A stretch of 64,000 nucleotides of DNA from Lateolabrax maculatus (lineage: Eukaryota > Chordata > Actinopteri > Acropomatiformes > Lateolabracidae). Position 1 is the stretch's first letter. The number at the start of each line of letters is the position of its first letter. Made by a program: the position numbers and the translations under genes. The stretch is from assembly GCA_031216445.1 (NCBI GenBank), contig CM062213.1, forward strand, positions 14,385,501 to 14,449,500, written 5' to 3'. Below, piece after piece: positions 45,801-57,303 of this stretch. The notes under the pieces are model-generated. The model ran no database searches and was not told the DNA's origin. It was given only the letters and a program-made list of their open reading frames with translations.

Positions 45801-48160
45801 ATAAACAGAAGTTAGTTCCAGACTCATAATTGTGAGGATTTGTTGCATTTTGTTGCTCTTAGAGAAATTAATTGAGAAACTGTTAGTTGTATAAAAGAAG
45901 CCAAGTCAACTTTTACTGAGGATATAATCTGCAGATTAATTGATAATGACAACATTTGTTAGTTGCAGCCCTGGTCTGATGTAATCTTAAACACTGGCTA
46001 TCCATTCTAAACCAGTTTGTTTATACATCTTATTTTTATCTTTACTCATGATGTCTTTCAGTCCTACCTTACAGCCCTCACAGGCATGGACGCCGTAGTG
46101 GAACCCTGAGGCCTTGTCTCCACACACACGACACTCGATGTTTAGCGATGCCGTTGACGTATCGTCCTGGAGCTTGGAGAACACGGGACTGTCAGAGTAC
46201 TGTGGAGGTGACTCCGGCTCCAGCTTGATTGAATCTGATAGAAGAAACACCATCAGGCAGGTAAGACAGCAAGTAGGCAGACAGACAGAAAGCTTAAACT
46301 TTCTTACTTAAACCTCTTTTATCCATTCTCAGGTTTAACATTCTGTTGGTTAAACCTGGTTTCTCAAAATGTGCGTCATGTCATATTTACAGTTGTTTTT
46401 ACAGTCGCCAACAAGAGTTTATCTATACTTAAGAGCAGCACACCTGCATCACACAATTAGCAAAATAGTTAACTTTATACTCAAAACCACATTTTGGTCA
46501 TTTAACACCAACTCTTCGTTTCAAAATACAAAAAAACATTCTCTACATACACTAGCTCTATCAAAACACGGCAAACCTGTCTCAAAATCAAATCATTCTT
46601 TCAAAAAACTAGCAAATGTTTTCTATCCAAGAGGAACATATAGTCAGTCATATCATAATGACTTTCAAAATACAGTTGATAGCATTACAAAAACTGCATT
46701 ACTTTTCATGTTACAGTTCTACCTGCAACAGACAATATGAGATATGTTTCTTATAATTCAGTTTCCTTTTACTGTAAACCTCTAATGAATGCATTTTGGG
46801 CAACATACTATCTAAAAATGAATGAGTCACCTTTAATTAAAGAATGTACAGTAGAAGAAAAATCTGAAGAATTGCTGCAGTAAAATTTTTATTAGCAACA
46901 TGAAATTGCTGCCAGTGATCAACATAAAAATCCAGCATGCAAGGCCTTTTGTTATAAATATTGAAAAATGAAATCAACAAAACCAGTAAAAAAAAAAAAA
47001 AAAAAAAAAGACAGAGAAGGGAAAAAAAAAACGCTCAGTCCTGTTCTAATCTATACGATCTTCAGCATTTGGCTCGATGTTCTCGTCTAAATCACATCTT
47101 ATGTCGTCTCTCGCTTGTGCACCTTGAAACATTTGGCATGCTTTATCCAAACCTAGCAGTCTCCAGCTGAGACGGCTCTGCAGCTGGCATCCATTGCATC
47201 CAGGAGGGACATCTGTTCATGTGGGCGATGATCATATACTTTCCACCTCCATGCAGAAAATTCCTCAGTGGGGTTTAGGACGGGCGAGTAGGAGGCTATT
47301 TCTGAATTTTTCAATGATCTGTTCATTCAAAAATGCTTATCAGCTGTTTCAATATAGCTTTGGAGCTAGCTGGAGGCTTTATACTATATTTAAGGTTTTG
47401 AATATTAAGTTTTCATTTCTTGCATGCTGTGTGCAAGCGTTTGTAAATAAGACAAGACCTATCCATAATTTTGGTATTGGGTAAGCTTGTATGTAAAGAA
47501 AATGTAAGTATTTTAGAAGTGTGTTAATTGACTACATATTGTGTGTAAACCACATGAAATGTGCTAAAAGTATGGTCCACAACAGACGGATGTTGTGCTA
47601 ACTGTGTTTAGAGTTTTGAAAATGTGACTACAGATTGGACAAAAGGGTGTTAGTGATTTAAAAAAAAACTGTTACTTCTATTCTCATGTTTTCAGCACAA
47701 GTACAAATCAATATCTTGACCATCTCTCCACTTAATGTCATACATTTTTCACACCAAAGCTTTGTTATGCGAGGATTTGAGAAAACAAGTTTGCGTTTTT
47801 TGAGCATTTAATCAGCAGAAATAGACTAGACAATATGGTTTAGCTCTGGTTACACAGACTGAACTTACTGTGCGTGTCCAGCTCCGTCCTGTAGCTGTGC
47901 ATGTTTGTGTAGTCCATGTTGGTCAGGTGCTCTTCGCTCTGCGGTGGACTGGGGTCATAGGCCACATTGGCTGAGGAGATGCAGGATACAAGCGGGGGAG
48001 ACAGAGAGGACGTGATGGAGGAGGAGGAGATGGAGGCGTAGTCTAACGTGGACAAATGCTTCATGTTGAGGGAGTGGGAGCTGTCGTCCAGCTCTGACAG
48101 GTCCACGGCGTTCAGACTGAAACCGACAGGCCAGGCCAGGAGCTGCTGGGTGTCCACCAT
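33559..48160 (-). CDS. pparg: Peroxisome proliferator-activated receptor gamma
   Basis: Eight coding exons in frame: 48160-47869, 46234-46068, 43257-43119, 38892-38693, 35679-35562, 35413-35253, 35027-34784, 33806-33559 (TAG at 33559), giving 522 aa. PPARgamma is a nuclear receptor (NR1C3) that heterodimerises with RXR on DR1 elements and controls fat-cell and lipid genes. Domains: A/B region 1-130 with an EPESPP motif matching the mammalian MAPK/CDK site; two-zinc-finger DBD about 131-197 (CRVCGDKASGFHYGVHACEG; P-box CEGCK; D-box region CDLQCRIHKKSRNKC); hinge; LBD about 266-522 ending LHPLLQEIMKDLY (AF-2). NVKPIE, KAKARAIL and YGV motifs separate it from alpha and delta. Unusual: Ile368 and Met518 where mammals have His323 and Tyr473, about 24 extra residues near 280-325, and two introns inside the segment that is one 451-bp exon in human, by memory. 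Confidence 0.97.
33807..34783 (-). other. pparg last intron
   Basis: 977 bp. Contains a partly deleted family B repeat (34465-34690). Confidence 0.85.
34465..34690 (+). repeat. Teleost repeat family B, copy 2 (internally deleted)
   Basis: ACATTTTGGGAAATATGCTT, CTTTCTTGGCAAGAGGAGAG, CGTTTGTTTAATTCATACAG and AAACTGAAGTGTAAAATGAC appear in the usual order of this element; the TTAGCTTAGCATAAAGAC centre present at 11090 is missing. Confidence 0.6.
34784..35027 (-). CDS. pparg: pparg exon, LBD core
   Basis: Starts VTLLKYGVIEVLIIMMAPLM and continues GQIFMTREFLKSLRKPFCQM, ending LFLAVIILSG. Codon 35001-35003 is ATC (Ile), where mammals have His323. Ends GGG G|GTGACT, phase 1. Confidence 0.98.
35253..35413 (-). 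CDS. pparg: pparg exon, insert plus helix 3
   Basis: Starts (G)LTGVHPGSECAVLDAVELR, the rest of the teleost-type insert, then FFQSCQSRSAEAVREITEFA, KSIPGFIDLDLNDQ. Keeps the Cys (285 in human) and Ser (289) of the ligand pocket. Donor GTGAGA. Confidence 0.96.
35562..35679 (-). CDS. pparg: pparg exon, pre-helix 3 loop (part 1)
   Basis: Starts PFVIHDMKSLMEGEQFINCR, then QMPSQEHQPQTSSLTIGHG. 118 bp, ends phase 1, donor GTTAGA. The second half has no counterpart in mammalian PPARgamma. Confidence 0.95.
35680..38692 (-). other. pparg intron
   Basis: 3.0-kb AT-rich intron. A-runs near 35765-35800; no other feature recognised. Confidence 0.85.
38693..38892 (-). CDS. pparg: pparg exon, hinge to LBD helix 1
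   Basis: Completes Ala, then IRFGRMPQAEKEKLLAEFSS, ALARHLYEAYLKYFPLTKAK and ARAILSGKTGDNA. 200 bp, acceptor TTCCCAG, donor GTAAGC. Confidence 0.98.
38893..43118 (-). other. pparg intron
   Basis: 4.2-kb intron with a family C repeat at 39170-39395. Nothing else recognised. Confidence 0.85.
39170..39395 (+). repeat. AT-rich repeat family C (copy 4)
   Basis: AATTAATTGATTAGTCAGTT, TTTTTCAAGCAAAAATCCCC, CCCAGGTTCTAGCTTCTCAA and CCTGAATATGTTTGAATTTT follow the order of the family consensus as remembered. It is the best-preserved copy in the window. Confidence 0.6.
43119..43257 (-). CDS. pparg: pparg exon, second zinc finger
   Basis: Starts GFFRRTIRLKLVYDHCDLQC and continues RIHKKSRNKCQYCRFQKCLS then VGMSHN. 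Short D-box spacing typical of PPARs. 139 bp, the same as the mammalian exon by memory. Donor GTAAGT. Confidence 0.98.
43258..46067 (-). other. pparg intron between zinc-finger exons
   Basis: 2.8 kb with a family C repeat at 45725-45975; otherwise nothing recognised. Confidence 0.85.
45725..45975 (+). repeat. AT-rich repeat family C (copy 5)
   Basis: Ends with CAGATTAATTGATAATGACA and TTGTTAGTTGCAGCCC, the 3' end typical of the family; the interior is degenerate. Confidence 0.55.
46068..46234 (-). CDS. pparg: pparg exon, first zinc finger
   Basis: Completes Asn, then SIKLEPESPPQYSDSPVFSK and NIECRVCGDKASGFHYGVHA-CEGCK. Carries the first four zinc-binding Cys and the P-box. Ser-Pro in EPESPP is the conserved phosphorylation site. 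Donor GTAGGA. Confidence 0.97.
46989..47008. repeat. A-run within the transposon fossil
   Basis: About twenty A, then GACAGAGAAGGG and another A-run. Confidence 0.95.
47045..47290 (-). pseudogene. Transposase C-terminal remnant, broken
   Basis: Minus-strand translation gives SYSPVLNPTEEFSAWRWKVY followed by DHRPHEQMSLLDAMDA, which resembles the last catalytic region of IS630/Tc1-type DDE transposases (pattern SPxLNPxEEFFSxWRW). A stop interrupts after about 45 codons, WIKHAK follows, and a frameshift precedes an acidic tail (LDENIEPNAEDRID). The reading is clearly disabled; the N-terminal half is not recognisable. Confidence 0.65.
47869..48160 (-). CDS. pparg: pparg exon, A/B (AF-1) domain
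   Basis: ATG at 48158-48160 with an acceptor just upstream (CACAG at about 48166-48170). Encodes MVDTQQLLAWPVGFSLNAVD and a Ser-rich region (LDYASISSSSITSSLSPP) to TELDTH, ending with one base of an Asn codon; donor GTAAGT. It is equivalent to the first exon shared by mammalian PPARG1 transcripts. Confidence 0.93.
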
Positions 48161-48498
48161 GTCTGCTGTGGAGAGAGATGAAGCAGTGATGCGATAGCTG
48201 ATGCAACATCCTTTGTTGACTGTATGTGGCCTTGTTAAAAGATAACATTACTAGAAGAACGGGAGAAAGGAGGGGAGGGAGAAGACAAGTTAGAGAGCCA
48301 GACAGAGAAATGGACAACGAGATAAAAGAGAGTAGAAAAACAGAAGAAGGGAGAAAGAAAGATGACAGTGAAAACATATATAGACAAACCCACATGCTGC
48401 ATTGTACATAGTGTTAATGATTAAATATGTCTGTTCAGAAAAGCCCAACACATAAACAATGCGTAGACACGCACACACACTCAGCACCATGATGACCC

Positions 48499-48514
48499 CC
48501 CCCCCCCCCCCCCA
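48499..48514. repeat. C-run
   Basis: Run of about 16-17 C following GATGA, 330 bp upstream of the A/B exon on the gene strand. Confidence 0.9.
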
Positions 48515-51500
48515 GCTCATTCCTACACTGTTATCTAGTAAACAGGGAGTACAAGATGAACTCTGGCACTGAGAAATGGGTCTTCTGCTCAAAACACCAT
48601 CTTCCTCTGTTGCTGTTTGGGTGGCTGGCTGTGTGATTGCCCAACAAAAGCACACAGAGAGCAGGGACTGTCTGAGCCTCAGTCTGTCTGAGGCCAAGGA
48701 TATAAGATTCTAGCTTTTGGAGTGGAACGGAGAGCACCTTCTGAGTGTTGAAATGTGTTACCGATTGTTAATTAAGAACTGGGTTGGCATTGAAAACTGC
48801 TGTAATTAGCCCTTTTCAACCTCGAGATTTTATTCTTAATTCCTGAATAGACTATGTTGTGGTCAGCGTTATTAGAGGATATGGCTATTCTATATTTTCC
48901 CTAACCCATTATTGACAACAAATCCTACTTAAAAAAAAACAAAAAAAACAGACAAATACCAAAAATGCATTTCTTTGAACAACAATGGAGCTGCACGGCA
49001 CAGAAGAATAAGTAACATCAAACTTCGGTTACACTGTCAATCCTTGTTAGTAGGATCAATTAATTTACACTGAGAAAAATATAGTATATCACCAGCAGTA
49101 TCCTTTAATAAACTCTGCTACTTGGAAAAAAATTAATACATTTACCTGAGTAATGTATGAAAAATTAGCTTAACCAACATTGAGAAAGTCTTGGAAACAG
49201 ATTGCTACCACACAGCTCCCTCTAGATATTCAGCTCTTTGTTGATACAAATGAATGAAGGCTCTTCAGTCATTCCAATATCTAACTCAGATCACACATTG
49301 GAGGAGAGAAGTCAGCCGAGATGGTCAAAGTCCAGTCATCGGAGGTTACTACGGTCCACACAAAAGCAAACCACATTCAAGGCTATATAATCAAGGGTAC
49401 GTTTGTACAACGTTGTTTGATGATGCAGAAATGAGTACAATATCTTGTTTATGTGATGCATTTAATTGTTAAAGTGTTTTTTCTAAACTACAGGCTTTAA
49501 AGCTACAAGTTACTTGTTTGAATCTGATACAGTCTAGGACAAAAATAGTTTATATGTATAGGGGGCCACTAGGGCCACATAGAAAAGTTGATATTCTTAA
49601 AATAAGGCTACACAATATTGATGGTTAAGATATTAAATGATAAGGCTGGAAATAATATATCTTGTTGTTGTCTAACCCAATAAATGAAAAGTCAAAAACC
49701 AACAATATGTTAGTCTGTCTCACAATACTATCTGACTTCACTACCCTGTCTGTAACCCATTTGTTCCTACTGGAAATGTGAATCTTTAAGTGGGTAACAC
49801 ATATAATAATAATCACATATAATTTTATTTTTAAAACAGCTGGGCACCCTATACTTTTTAGCAAACTTTACTCAAACAGTGGTAATGAATGTATTTCTGG
49901 GGGACTATTTTATGCTGTGAATAATACATATACACTAGTGACTATTTACTGCAGCAGGATGGTGTATTGGGGATCCCTCAAATTGTGCCCATGTCCATCG
50001 TAATAAAGGAACACGTCACTCAGTGCAACTGTGTGGTTCATTTGTGTGTTTTTAACAGTTTGTGGACAATAATGGAGGTCTGTGGTAAGGAGGAATAAGC
50101 AATATCAGGCTTTGGATAATGGAATTTGTTGACAGAAAGAACAATCACCAGACTTATCCTTCAAAATGTCATGATTTTTGTTCTCTTTAAATTAAAAATA
50201 TCTTCATTCAGAATGTGAAGGCTTTTTCTAGGAAGGAAAAGACCAAACCATGTGTCTTTTTAAGGAGGAAGCCATGCTTGAATTTTTGCCTTGAAAAAGT
50301 CTGTGCACTGAACCACCTGGCCTGCCAAACAACCTTTTGTAACACCGAATCTCAAAATAAATCTTCTCTAATTAACCTTGGGTGCCTGATTTGGAAAAAA
50401 ATGTAACAAAGAATGTGATGAATTATGCAACAAGACAAAACTAAAATAGCAATACTGTGATGGCACAGTAGCACCAGGTTTAAGAATGGCTTGAAATGGC
50501 TCCAAATTACTTCGCAAAACATCCCCGTAGAGCAAACATCCTCCTCTCTCCACTACTTATTGTTTCCTTTTGGAAATCGGTGGGGGGGGGGTTCACTTAA
50601 AATTCACATTGACTGTGACATTGTTTCAGAACAAGAGAGAGAAAGACGAGTGCATGTGTGTGTGCGCTGTGTGTCCGCAGGCTGTAGCTTCCACTGTCTT
50701 GGAAGCTGCTGCAGGGGAAAATGCTGACTATTAATAACCAGAGAAACCTGCTTATTTTTCCATTTGTTGGCCTGTTGCCAGTCGATCCAAACCTAAAATA
50801 GATGGAACATTGGAGTGACTTGTGTTCTGGTTGGCATCAAGTCATCATATGGAGACAGAAATCTAGTGGGAGAGAGAGCTCTGTAGATGAAATGTGAGAG
50901 AGATAAAGTCAAAGGGGTGACAGAGAGCAAGCCTCCAGACGACTCCAAGACATCAAACTGCACCCTACAGGTTTCAAGAGAAAAACATTATCCTAGAAAA
51001 TTCATGCTCTGTACTCAGCAGGCTCTTCAACACAACTTAGACAGAAAAAAAGGAAGGCGGCTGCAGCCTGGCAGTTTAACCATGGTGCTTAAATCATGTC
51101 GTAATTGAAGGTTAAAACAAGTTTGTACTGTAACTTCTCTCCTGACAGTGTTCATGGAAACACTGTAGTAGAGAATCAACATGTTTGTATCTGTGAGTGC
51201 TGTGTGGGCAAACACCCTGTCAGACATCATAAAAGGTGACAGATGATTAGTAAGGTTTATGCTGTGTGTACTGTGTTTGCAAAGGTGTGTGTGTGAGCAC
51301 GTGCGTGACAGTGCTGCCGGTGTCTCCTGCCAGTTCTCAGATTTCCACGTGTCAAAACTTGTGTTCCAGGTAAGAGTACATCGTGTAGGAGTACTTTCTG
51401 TCAGGTCAAAGAAGCCAACGGCAAACTGGCAGGCAGGTCTAGCAAGCTACTGTACAGACGAGCTGGACTGACACTGCGTGTGTGGGTGAGCCAACACAGG

Positions 51501-53681
51501 CAGACACCAATTGAGACAGTAGTGAAATGAATAAAAGTACAGACTGACCCACAAATGCGGACTCATTAAATACAATTATAATACTGTAATGCTAACTTCA
51601 GGAGAGGGGATGATGTTGTTCTCCCAGTCTGAAAGCAGCAGTTCAGGAAAAAGAGGTGAAACCAAGAGGTCAAACAGAGATGTGAAATCTTTCCTTCAGG
51701 GACAAAGTTGCAAAATGGATTAAATGTTTTTTAACTTTCATATTTCTTCACAACAGCAACGATTTGGTCCAAAAACGGACTGAAGCAAGGGCTGGCGATC
51801 AGATTACTGTACAGAAAATGGATGAAGTCCTTTTTTTCCTTTGAAAGTGAAGTTCTATAGAATTTAATGTATAAGTTTATATAAAAAAGTCCAAAGAAGC
51901 AGATCACTTAAAGAGCTCAACTAAAATACTAAAAGAATTCAAAAAGCTCAGAAAATATTCAGTATCATCATAATTTTTTCACAGGGCGTAGAAGCGTCCT
52001 ACCCTCCTACACAGTAACTAATTTAACAGTCAAGCAAAGAAAATGCACAAGGAGAGGAAAAGTTTAGGAATTGAGAGAAGTCAACACAGAAACTGGTCTG
52101 GTATATTTAGTAATGTGAGAGACGAAAGGCGAAACCTGCCCTGCTGCATTCAGTGGCATTCACACTCTTATCTTCTTTGTTTAAATAAAAACTTTACTCC
52201 TTCTCTGAGGGTGAGAACTATGCCACTAATGCTAAAGCAGACAATAACTCGATCAAAAGCAGTGTTGCAAACATGTTAAAATATTTCGTGCTGTTGCCTT
52301 TATAACATCCTGATGACAAAATGACATGATGCAGAGTATTTCCCCTCTAGAGGAGACTTTTGTTTTTCTTTTTTGCAGAGTAAGCCATTTATACTATGAC
52401 AGTTGCCCTGTGTATATGAATTTGTGTATGTGTGACACAGAGTCAGAGAGGGGGAGAGAGTTACTGCACAGAGCTCTCTGACTTCCTGACCTCTTCATGT
52501 AAAACAACACGTGGTTCAGTGTTAGTGACTAAAACAAAGATAAACCGCCTGCACGTCTGCCACACAGTCCCCACAATTAAAAGATTTAGTGTGCTTGATT
52601 TTTGCCTGCTTAGTCCTGCCTTAGTAAACAGTGGATCATGAGTGGTTATAATGCTGTGCTTTACTTGTAAGTAGCTGATTATACAATTTAGTTACTGAGC
52701 AGAAATGGTGCAGAAATAAAACTTCCATCCTGCCTCACTCTTCAGGAAGCAGTCACTTTTTTTTGTACTTTGTTGGTGTGAAGCCACTATGGGCAGAATT
52801 ACCTGAAAGGGCCTTCCCCTTCTGTACCTAAATGATCAAACAGGAGAGTAATGGAAAACCATGTGCACAGTGTCAGCCAGAGGTCTAGACTGCCCTCTTG
52901 ACAGAACCGAGAGTCTCCTCGCTTCTAAAACCCACTTGCTCGGTTGGTACTGAATTTACTCATCTAACTTCAAAGCTTGGCACAGTGGGTGGCTACAAAC
53001 CACAATTTGCCTCTGCTTGGCACAGCTCTGAGTAAAACAGAACCCAGACAACCTCTCTTTGATTTCTATTTGATTTTTTAGGAAAATGGGGCACCGATAA
53101 ACATCAGGTCAGCCTAAGGTCAGATTGAGGATATTCTTTACATCACAACTACTGTCTAATTTTAACTTTAACCTTGAGTCTGTATTTTAGAAGAGCACCT
53201 GGTTTCAGCATTTACACAAAAACACACAAAAGAACAAAAATGTAAGACAGAAGACTGAAGAATATGCAGAATATGGCGCTACCTCACATGACCTAGTTAT
53301 AAAACTGAAAGAAAATCTACAAACTTAATCTACAAAGGTTTTTGAGTTCACTGGTGCTACTAACTATGACAGAAATACCAAACAAAAACCCAAGCATGGT
53401 TATGAGGCGATTAACTGTCTGAGAGATAGCATACTGCATTGAAAACAAAACTAGTTGACCTATAGTATCTTGCTGATAAGCACTGATGCTGATGTCTGAT
53501 CCTGAAAGCCTAAAAGAGGAAATCAACTCACAACACCATAATTAAAGTACAAATCTATTCAATGCAGCTATCTGACAACCTAAAGCCCTTTTGTCAGAAG
53601 TAGCAGTAGACTGCTCTTTAAATTTATTGTAGCTATCCACAGCTCAAGCATTAATTCAACATGATGAACTGAATGACAGTG

Positions 53682-53700
53682 ACACACACACACACACACA
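53682..53700. repeat. (CA)n microsatellite
   Basis: Nine to ten CA units. Confidence 0.95.
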
Positions 53701-53808
53701 GTACAGGACAGTCCACTCACCCTGTTTCTCCCGTTTCAATTCAGAGTGTTTAGTGTCAGCTCACTGACCAGCAACCAAGTGACAGTGGTAGTGACAGGAG
53801 AGGGACTG

Positions 53809-53830
53809 GTGTGTGTGTGTGTGTGTTCTT

Positions 53831-53872
<42 letters not shown>
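53809..53872. repeat. (TG)n microsatellite
   Basis: TG array of about 64 bases interrupted once by TTCTTGG. Opposite orientation to the CA array 110 bp to the left. Confidence 0.95.
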
Positions 53873-53874
<2 letters not shown>

Positions 53875-54144
53875 TCATGCTTTTCCTCAGGAAGTGATGA
53901 CCAATAGAAAGGGAACTACACACACACATTTTCTCTCTCTGTCAGAGTCTGGGCTCAGCAGAAGTTCAGACAGCTAACTATCATGTGGTATGTCTGTGTG
54001 AGTGTGGGTGTGCAAATGTGTGTGTCTTTCATTCCTCATTTTTTGTTATTTCTGCACGTCTCTGCGTTATTGTACACTATAAACTTGTGTATTTGTGCCC
54101 ATGTTCTTAAAACAGCTTTCTTAGATTTGTGTGCTCTCCTGTGT

Positions 54145-54146
<2 letters not shown>

Positions 54147-54197
<51 letters not shown>

Positions 54198-54223
54198 TGT
54201 GTGTGTGAGGTGGTAGACATCAG
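54147..54223. repeat. (TG)n microsatellite
   Basis: About 60 bases of TG plus an interrupted extension to 54210. Confidence 0.95.
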
Positions 54224-56143
54224 ATGCAGATGATTTCCTGTTGCTTCACTCTGACAGGCGACCTCATCATGCCTTTCTGGTTGCACTTCTCTCCCTCCGC
54301 TCAGTCACTCAGTGTCGATGTGACAGTAGTGACGCACTCACTTCTGCCTCCTCATGCAATACCAACACACTACAAGCCTGCTTGTTCTCTGGTTAGACTA
54401 TCTAACCACAATATGAGAGCTGTAATCTCTCATAAACTGGAGCCACTCACTGTATCCTCTTCAGCTTTTCAGCATCATAGCAGAAACCTCAAGTCAATTG
54501 TCATTATACACTATAATAATGATTGGCATTTTAAATCATTATAACTCACTTAGTTTTTAAAGAAAAACATACTGAAATTGTCTGATTTACCTGCTTTTAT
54601 ATTTTTCCACATTCTATTGTTTTTATTTTGCATGTTATTCTTATTTCCAAGGGCCCGTTGAACATCTGTCCTAAAAATGTGCCTTTTGACTAACACTGAC
54701 ACATTTATAATGAAGTTAATCACTGTGCATTGTCCTTTCAAAATAAAGAAATTCACTAAAACAACCCAGCATCCATTTCAATTATTTGTCTCTCACCATA
54801 AATGTGTTTAAACTGAACTAAATAAAATATGCAGTAATGCTCCCACAGGTTCCCAGGCCAAACAAGAGAGAAGTGGTTTCTTCGTATTGGTTGTGGCAAT
54901 GGAAAAATTTCTGCTGTCATTTGTACAGAAGTTACGTGACTATACAGGGATGCACAGAAAAAGTACAAAGCAAAAGAAAAGTGTTCCTGAAAAAAGACAA
55001 TTATCAAGGAAGTGAGACAGAAGAGATGGGCTGACTGAACAATTCAGAGACAGAGAGTCTCAGCTTGTCTGCTACCATCAATAATTTACGCACAACTGTG
55101 TTATTTTGGCCTAAAAGCATCAAGGTTGGACAGGTAGGGTCGAGTGGTCTGAACATTGGCTGGACAGTAGCTTTCACTTCTCCACAAGTGTGCACTGGGA
55201 TAATAATCAATCCTTCCAACAATGCAGAGTCAACTTGAAAGAATGCTGAACTGTGTGTTTTCCAAGAAGTAAAGCCATCAGTTCTCTAGAAGACTAAAAT
55301 AAAGAAAAACTTTCTTGATATTTATATGAGGTGACTGGTTAGATGAGGTATCTGCTATGTTATCCCGAAACTTGCCCAAATGTCAACCTAAGTTCTCACA
55401 CAAAGTGGCTACCCACAGAGCAGAGAATCCATTGTCAACTAATTTTAACCTTCCCAATCCGAATCTAATATTCAACACAACACCTTGCAACAAGTGTCCG
55501 TGTTCAGTGCCAATAACTTCTCAGTAAGTCAAAGTGAAAAAAAAAAGGAATTTACACTTTTAGCTGTAAACACAAATGCATGCCTCTTTGCCTTCACTTC
55601 CGATGTGTCAAGCCTGAGCTTCACCAGCCAAGCGAAACTCTTTCTCTGTGTTCACACTGAAAGATTCATAAGTGGAAGCAGGCACTATGGCTGTAGGCTC
55701 CTCGGTGCTAACCCTTCTAGCTGTTGTCGCCAAAAGGGCTGCATCGTGTTTTTTGGTGAGCCAGCGGAAATGTACTTAAGACTAAGTAAAAATGAGGACA
55801 GACTGAAGAAATAAGACTTTGGGCTTTGGCTAAACTATGATTACAATTGTATGTGAGAATAAGTGAATATTTCTGGAAATGTGCCATTACACTCAAAATT
55901 GCACCTACCATCACCTTTAAAGTGCATCAATTAACATAGCAGAAATAAAAAAATTATAAATTATGGTTTTATGGGGAATTACGGCTCAAGCTCAATAGTT
56001 AGTGGACAGACATAAGTAGTGTCCTTCTCATGTAACTCTCAGCAAGAAAGTGAAAAAGCATATTACCCAAAATGTTGGATTATTCCTTTAAACCTACTTA
56101 AACCTTAGGAAGTGAATTATAAAAATAATAGCAACTTTCCCTC

Positions 56144-56167
56144 TCACACACACACACACACACACAC
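56144..56167. repeat. (CA)n microsatellite
   Basis: Eleven to twelve CA units. Confidence 0.95.
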
Positions 56168-56642
56168 TACTTTTCAGTTTGCTTGCTGTTTTCAGCCAGT
56201 TTCCTTTTTATTATTTGTACTGCTTGCAAATGTGATGTCGATGTGCCAATTCCAGCCTTAACCTCAAACATGTTAATACAAAATAATAATCTGAACGAAA
56301 ACGACGATCGATCGAATCAGGTGAGAAATTATTAAAATCATTAAACACCACTCACTGTATGTTTTATCTCCCGTCTGTCAACACCAACTGACACATATTT
56401 GAACAGACAAGGCTGGACGTGGTCTGTTCAGTCATCACGCCCAAATCATGGTTATAATCAGCTCAACAATCAGAACGTGTGGCCCTGCCCTGCTTTAGCA
56501 AAAAATGCAAAATATTTTAGCTATAACATTCACACAACTGCAACAAAAAGGTCTAATCTAACTCTTCAATCTGTCAACCCAGCTTTTGATCATTATCACA
56601 TAATTTAACTATCCATTGTGATGGGAAGGCTTGGCTTGCCAG

Positions 56643-56645
<3 letters not shown>

Positions 56646-56678
<33 letters not shown>
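56646..56678. repeat. (CA)n microsatellite
   Basis: About sixteen CA units. Confidence 0.95.
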
Positions 56679-56681
<3 letters not shown>

Positions 56682-57025
56682 GATGTTCAGGATATGTTCT
56701 ACATTGCTGTGAGAATCATAATGTGACTGGGACGTGAGGTGGGCCTTGTACTATAGGACCACATGGTGACTGAACTCCAATTAACAGCACTCTGGGGAAT
56801 TGTAAAGATACATATCGAACCCTTTTATGCAAACAAAGACACACATTTAAGGGCACACACACTTCATGCTGCATATATTTGCACATGCAAGGGCATGTAA
56901 GCACACTGGAATTTAAAGACTTACTATTTTAACTCAGATATGGGCAACACGCATGAGCAGGTCAGTACACATAAACATATGGAAAGAGAGAGACTGAGAA
57001 AGAGAGCACCCACTGTTGGAGTATA

Positions 57026-57027
<2 letters not shown>

Positions 57028-57073
<46 letters not shown>

Positions 57074-57078
57074 TGTCT
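57028..57078. repeat. (TG)n microsatellite
   Basis: About twenty-five TG units with one A substitution near 57067. Confidence 0.95.
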
Positions 57079-57246
57079 GCTCCATATGTTGCTATCTGGG
57101 AATCTGCAGTTTTAACAATAATCTGAGGACATGAACTTTCCCCCAATTCCTTTAAATAGTTATGAGTAAAGGGCTGATGAGTCTCTTGAGCCTCAAGAGC
57201 TTCCTTGCTGGATAAGGGGAAAGAGTGGTGATGCTGTCAAGGCCTA

Positions 57247-57248
57247 AC

Positions 57249-57301
<53 letters not shown>
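57247..57301. repeat. (CA)n microsatellite
   Basis: Two CA blocks split by one AA; the reverse complement of the TG array about 170 bp to the left. Confidence 0.95.

Positions 57302-57303
<2 letters not shown>

Larger units (their letters stand above)
46352..47792 (-). mobile_element. Decayed IS630/Tc1-like DNA transposon
   Basis: The two ends form inverted repeats: 46352-46368 and the complement of 47776-47792 agree at 15 of 17 positions (AAACCTGGTTTCTCAAA versus AAACTTGTTTTCTCAAA). Between them, minus-strand transposase-like sequence is present at about 47050-47290. Length about 1.44 kb. It lies inside the pparg intron on the gene's own strand. Target-site duplications were not clear. Confidence 0.6.
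46235..47868 (-). other. pparg intron 2 hosting a transposon fossil
   Basis: 1.6-kb intron almost filled by the element at 46352-47792. Confidence 0.8.

Noticed and set aside
46369..46740. 123-codon + strand frame
   Set aside because: Lies within the terminal noncoding part of the decayed transposon.
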